A stretch of 64,000 nucleotides of DNA from Mycobacterium sp. (GTDB lineage Bacteria > Actinomycetota > Actinomycetes > Mycobacteriales > Mycobacteriaceae). Within the stretch, counting starts at the first letter, position 1. Every line of letters begins with the position of its first letter. Shown piece by piece: positions 60,703 through 64,000 of this stretch. Where the stretch lies: NCBI GenBank assembly GCA_023264735.1, contig JAHFVD010000021.1, positions 41,966-105,965 of the forward strand, given 5' to 3'. The notes beneath the pieces are model-generated. The model saw nothing but the letters and a program-made list of their open reading frames with translations. It had not been told where the DNA came from and made no database searches. The position numbers were made by a program, and so were the translations under genes.

Positions 60703-62154
60703 ATGCTCAGCAAGCGCGTCAGAATCCAACTGACAATCTTCGCCCTCGTCGCTCTGATCGCGGGCACCGTCATGGTGTTCGGCTATGCAAAGGCACCAGC
60801 CCAGTGGTTCGGCATCGGCCAATACACCGTGACGCTTCGACTTCCCGACGCCGCCGGGCTCTATCCGCGCGCCAACGTGACCTACCGTGGGACCCAGGTC
60901 GGTCGTGTCGAGGACGTGAGTTTGACCCCCAACGGGGTGGTTGCCACGCTCTCCCTGGACTCCAACGTCAAGATCCCGGCGGACCTGGTGGCCGAGGTGC
61001 ACAGCGTGTCGGCGATCGGCGAGCAATACGTCGCACTGCTGCCGAAGAGCGGCGACGGGCCTGCGTTGAAGGGGGGGGACGTGATTCCGGCGGATCGGAC
61101 CTCTGTTCCGCCAGATATCAACAGCCTGCTCGATGCCACCAACCGCGGCCTGGAAGCGATACCGCAGGACAATCTCAAGACAGCGATCGACGAGGCCTAT
61201 ACCGCGTTCCATGGTCTGGGGCCCGAGATATCCCGACTCGTCAAGGGTTCCACGGCCCTGGCCATCGATTCCCGGAAAAATCTCGACCCGCTGATCGCGT
61301 TGATCGATCAATCGGGTCCGGTCCTGGACAGCCAAGCCGACACATCACAGTCAATTCGCCAGTGGGCCAAGAACCTCGGCAACCTCAGCGAATCGCTGAA
61401 AGACCACAACGACCAGGTGGGCCGGGTGTTCGCCTCGGCTGACACGATCGACAAAACTCAGCAGCTGATCGAGCGATGGAGGCCGACGTTGCCGATCCTG
61501 GCGGCGAACCTGGTCAGCGTGGACAAGGTGGGAATCACCTATCAACCAGCACTTGAGCAACTCCTTGTCATTTTGCCGCAGGGGATTGCCGCCATGCAAG
61601 GCACCGGTGTAACGGCCAAAGGCACCCCGCCGCAATACAACGGCCTGTTCCTGGACTTCAATCTGAACATCAACCTGCCGCCGCCGTGCAATACCGGGTT
61701 CCTGCCCACGCAGCAACAGCGCACCGCCGCCATGGTGGATGCCCCCGATCGGCCGGCCGGTGACCTCTACTGCCGGATCCCCCAGGATTCGTGGTTGGCG
61801 GTGCGCGGTGCGCGCAACTATCCGTGCATGGAGCGGCCGGGCAAGCGAGCTCCCACAGTGGCGATGTGCGTGAGCGACCAACAGTACGTTCCGCTCAACG
61901 ACGGGATGAACTGGAAGGGTGACCCCAACGCGACCCTGTCCGGGCAGGGCATTCCGCAGCCCAGGGAACCCCAGGCGCCGGCCGCGCCAGCACCACCGGC
62001 GGCCACGCCACCACCGCCGTTGGCGGTCGTCAACTATGACCCGGCAACGGGTCAGTACATCGGTCCGGACGGAAAGACCTATACCCAAACAGATCTCGGC
62101 CACAACACGACGGAACAGACATGGCAGTCGATGCTGCTGCCACCCCCGGGCTGA
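60703..62154 (+). CDS. mceF: MceF protein
   Basis: 483 residues. Membrane segment near 10-30, MCE domain (VTYRGTQVGRVEDV), long helical region, the CNTGFLP/YCRIPQDS Cys-containing segments and a Pro-rich tail that ends with NYDPATGQYIGPDGKTYTQ. Last gene of the operon. The Mam genes that often follow mce operons are absent; a hairpin and two TetR genes follow. Confidence 0.92.
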   Translation: MLSKRVRIQLTIFALVALIAGTVMVFGYAKAPAQWFGIGQYTVTLRLPDAAGLYPRANVTYRGTQVGRVEDVSLTPNGVVATLSLDSNVKIPADLVAEVHSVSAIGEQYVALLPKSGDGPALKGGDVIPADRTSVPPDINSLLDATNRGLEAIPQDNLKTAIDEAYTAFHGLGPEISRLVKGSTALAIDSRKNLDPLIALIDQSGPVLDSQADTSQSIRQWAKNLGNLSESLKDHNDQVGRVFASADTIDKTQQLIERWRPTLPILAANLVSVDKVGITYQPALEQLLVILPQGIAAMQGTGVTAKGTPPQYNGLFLDFNLNINLPPPCNTGFLPTQQQRTAAMVDAPDRPAGDLYCRIPQDSWLAVRGARNYPCMERPGKRAPTVAMCVSDQQYVPLNDGMNWKGDPNATLSGQGIPQPREPQAPAAPAPPAATPPPPLAVVNYDPATGQYIGPDGKTYTQTDLGHNTTEQTWQSMLLPPPG

Positions 62155-62229
62155 CGGCAGTCGACGCGCGCACCGTGCGCACGCGGACGTTGGGAAGCTG
62201 ATGTGCGAGATGTGCTGATGCGGCACATC

Positions 62230-62251
62230 CTCCCGGCGGATACGCCGGGAG
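62230..62251 (+). terminator. Hairpin after the mce operon
   Basis: Perfect 9-bp stem CTCCCGGCG-GATA-CGCCGGGAG, 75 bases past the MceF stop, followed by a T-containing stretch (TATGTATCT). Likely end of the mce transcript. Confidence 0.65.
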
Positions 62252-62433
62252 TATGTATCTGACAATGGATTTGGTCCAATCGGGGGTTGATATGAGGATT
62301 CGATCCGGTGTGAGATGTCACGGCTGATTGTGCACGCCCTGCCCATTTCACAGCCGGAGTCCTACAGTGCGCGCATGTTAGCCGGGCTTGAATTGTGTTT
62401 GATCACAAGGCAAAACCTGGGGCACGAGTAGCG

Positions 62434-63060
62434 ATGGGGCGTCCGTCGAAACCCCTGATCAGCCGCCAAGCGGCGATCCTGGCCTCGATCGAGATCATCG
62501 ACGAAGAGGGGCTGGACAATTTCAATCTCGCCAGGCTGGCCGAGCGACTCGGTGTCCGCACACCATCGCTCTATTATCACTTCACCGACCGTTCTGAGAT
62601 CCTCAACGCCATCGCCCGATACCTCGCCGGTGTGTCCGTCATTCAGCCTCAGCAATCGCCGGGGCCCGACTGGCCCGAGTATTTCGTCACTCTTGGCCTG
62701 AACTTCCGTAAATCGGTTCTGCGCCACCGCAATGCGGCGCCGATCCTCATCGAACATCTTCCACTCGAGATGCTGGTCGGACCTGTTGAACACGCGGCAC
62801 GATTTCTCGCCGACTCAGGGGTTCCGGAGGAGCTTCACTTGGAGATCCTCAACGGACTGGAAATCTTGTGCATTGGCGCGGTACTCGTCGAAGCCCTACG
62901 CGAACCGCACACCCGCTATGCGGAATTCGAGGCCGCGGATACCGGCGATCGCCCGATTCTTGCCGGTGCTCTGCAGCGCAATGAGAACACCGCCAGCGAC
63001 ATGCTGGCCAAGCACATTCGGAGGTTTCTAGCGGGAGTCGTTGTCCGCGAGGTAAATTGA
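62434..63060 (+). CDS. TetR-family transcriptional regulator (TetR_C-like)
   Basis: 208 residues. HTH residues 10-55 (RLAERLGVRTPSLYYHFTDRSEI). The C-terminal half resembles tetracycline-repressor-type ligand domains, with ILNGLEILCIGAVL. ATG 62434 gives the MGRPSK family start; the frame reaches 62395. It follows the mce terminator by about 180 bases and is convergent with the next TetR gene. May regulate the mce operon. Confidence 0.85.
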   Translation: MGRPSKPLISRQAAILASIEIIDEEGLDNFNLARLAERLGVRTPSLYYHFTDRSEILNAIARYLAGVSVIQPQQSPGPDWPEYFVTLGLNFRKSVLRHRNAAPILIEHLPLEMLVGPVEHAARFLADSGVPEELHLEILNGLEILCIGAVLVEALREPHTRYAEFEAADTGDRPILAGALQRNENTASDMLAKHIRRFLAGVVVREVN

Positions 63061-63138
63061 GCGCCATGGTCGGCGGTGGATCGCCGAGAAGATGGGAGAA
63101 ATTCGGGACTATGACAGCCTCGCGGGGCGCGCGGGTAA

Positions 63139-63852
63139 CTACGACGGGACGGGCGGATCGGCGGTCGACCCATCGGTGAGGGCTTGACGGAGTGCTGCAG
63201 CAGCCTCGCACGCACGTGCCAGTGCGGCGTCGACCGTCTCGAGCGGCGATTGTACTGTGCCCGGGATGCCACTGTTGCCGCCACTGCTCAATGCGGCAGC
63301 GACGAACACCTGGAAGCGCCGTACCGCGACCGCTTGGGTCCGATCGGATTGCAGGATAGCCAGATACAGCTGTTCGACGATCCAGCGGACGGCCTCGTCG
63401 GTCGAGATGTCGCTGCGCACCTTGCCCGCTTGTTGGCCGGCTTCGATGGTCCGACCGAATGCGCCCGACGCGATCGCGAGGGCCTCTGGACCGAAGTCCG
63501 CGCCGGGGGTAAGGACAAACAGTTCCCGGATGATCGCGTCTTGGGCCAGTGCCTCGGTGAGATAGATGAACGCTGCTTCCAGCTTGGCGAACGTGCCTTC
63601 TCGTGCCTCCATCTCGGTCACACACTTGCGGGCGAACGAGCGCGAACGCCACAACGCGACCGCAGTGACCATCCGGTCCCGCCCGCCGAAGTGACGGAAT
63701 GCGGTGGAACGGGCGACCCCGGCCGCTTCGGCGACCAAATCGATGGTCACCTGCTCGACACTCACTTTGTGCAGTAAGTCGTCGGCCGCACGCATCAAGC
63801 GGGCCGCCACGGCGGCCCGCTCACCCCGAGTGCCAGTGCGGGTCATCGACAT
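63139..63852 (-). CDS. TetR-family transcriptional regulator
   Basis: 237 residues. HTH near 20-60 (VTIDLVAEAAGVARSTAFRHFGGRDRM). ATG 63852 or 63846; the frame extends to 63927 but without a ribosome site. The C-terminal domain carries a WIVEQLYLAILQ helix, as in TetR proteins with ligand pockets of fatty or aromatic compounds. The perfect palindrome at 63954-63969 lies about 100 bases upstream and is a likely operator. Confidence 0.83.
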   Translation of the reverse strand: MSMTRTGTRGERAAVAARLMRAADDLLHKVSVEQVTIDLVAEAAGVARSTAFRHFGGRDRMVTAVALWRSRSFARKCVTEMEAREGTFAKLEAAFIYLTEALAQDAIIRELFVLTPGADFGPEALAIASGAFGRTIEAGQQAGKVRSDISTDEAVRWIVEQLYLAILQSDRTQAVAVRRFQVFVAAALSSGGNSGIPGTVQSPLETVDAALARACEAAAALRQALTDGSTADPPVPS

Positions 63853-63953
63853 CAGCGCGATGTTAGCCCGGCATGGTTGTGACCGGGGAAGGCGCAGCGT
63901 CGCATAGCTGTGAGCTAGATCACACAAGTGAATCGGGACTAGTCACCTCTGGA

Positions 63954-63969
63954 GTCTCGATATCGAGAC
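63954..63969. promoter_or_regulatory. Perfect 16-bp palindrome near the right edge
   Basis: GTCTCGATATCGAGAC, fully self-complementary, in the gap upstream of the TetR gene starting at 63852 (minus). Strong candidate operator for that regulator, possibly controlling a divergent gene beyond the window. Confidence 0.6.
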
Positions 63970-64000
63970 GTATGGTGCTTGCAGTCTGCGATCGCATTGG

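Overview
The window comes from a high-GC actinomycete, most likely a Mycobacterium/Mycolicibacterium species. It carries an mce operon in the fixed order YrbEA-YrbEB-MceA-F, an LpqV-type lipoprotein, FadE/FadD/Ltp-type beta-oxidation genes, F420-type luciferase-like enzymes, an NDMA-dependent-type alcohol dehydrogenase, and many ATGA/GTGA translational overlaps. No rRNA, tRNA, CRISPR array, transposase or phage gene was recognised.

Layout. 1-6.3 kb is a mixed, largely housekeeping-like block: a Rieske dioxygenase cut by the left edge, an ankyrin protein, two convergent patatin-type hydrolases, small secreted/lipoproteins, a cysteine dioxygenase and a rhodanese. 6.4-49 kb is a large catabolic island. 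It has one intact flavin/2Fe-2S reductase (6474), two KshA-like Rieske oxygenases (8881, 13855), two related P450s (16115, 45950), a CoA ligase, thiolases, at least five acyl-CoA dehydrogenases, hydratases (crotonase and MaoC), SDRs, a CaiB-type CoA transferase, a cyclase-family hydrolase, a Baeyer-Villiger-type flavoprotein, aldehyde and alcohol dehydrogenases, a large MalT/SARP-like regulator (39537) and several TetR regulators. 49.5-51.2 kb holds an amidohydrolase. 51.2-52.7 kb is a gene-poor stretch leading into a complete mce operon (52705-62154), followed by two convergent TetR genes.

How it fits together (inference). The Mce system would import a hydrophobic substrate, the Rieske oxygenases and P450s would hydroxylate it, and the CoA ligase, FadE, hydratase, thiolase and CoA-transferase sets would shorten and open it. 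The Baeyer-Villiger enzyme plus the cyclase-family hydrolase could cleave a ring. The core steroid markers (KstD, HsaC-type extradiol dioxygenase) are absent here, so the substrate may be a steroid-like, terpenoid or other alicyclic compound and is unknown.

The most notable structure is regulatory. A nearly identical 24-bp AT-rich element stands upstream of three catabolic transcription units (11983, 25163, 49408), and a related copy lies in front of a TetR gene (48233). A second, palindromic operator occurs twice: in front of the intact reductase (6438) and in front of a frameshifted remnant of a second reductase (31981-32143) that had not been marked by any open reading frame. Together these suggest one dispersed regulon covering the island.
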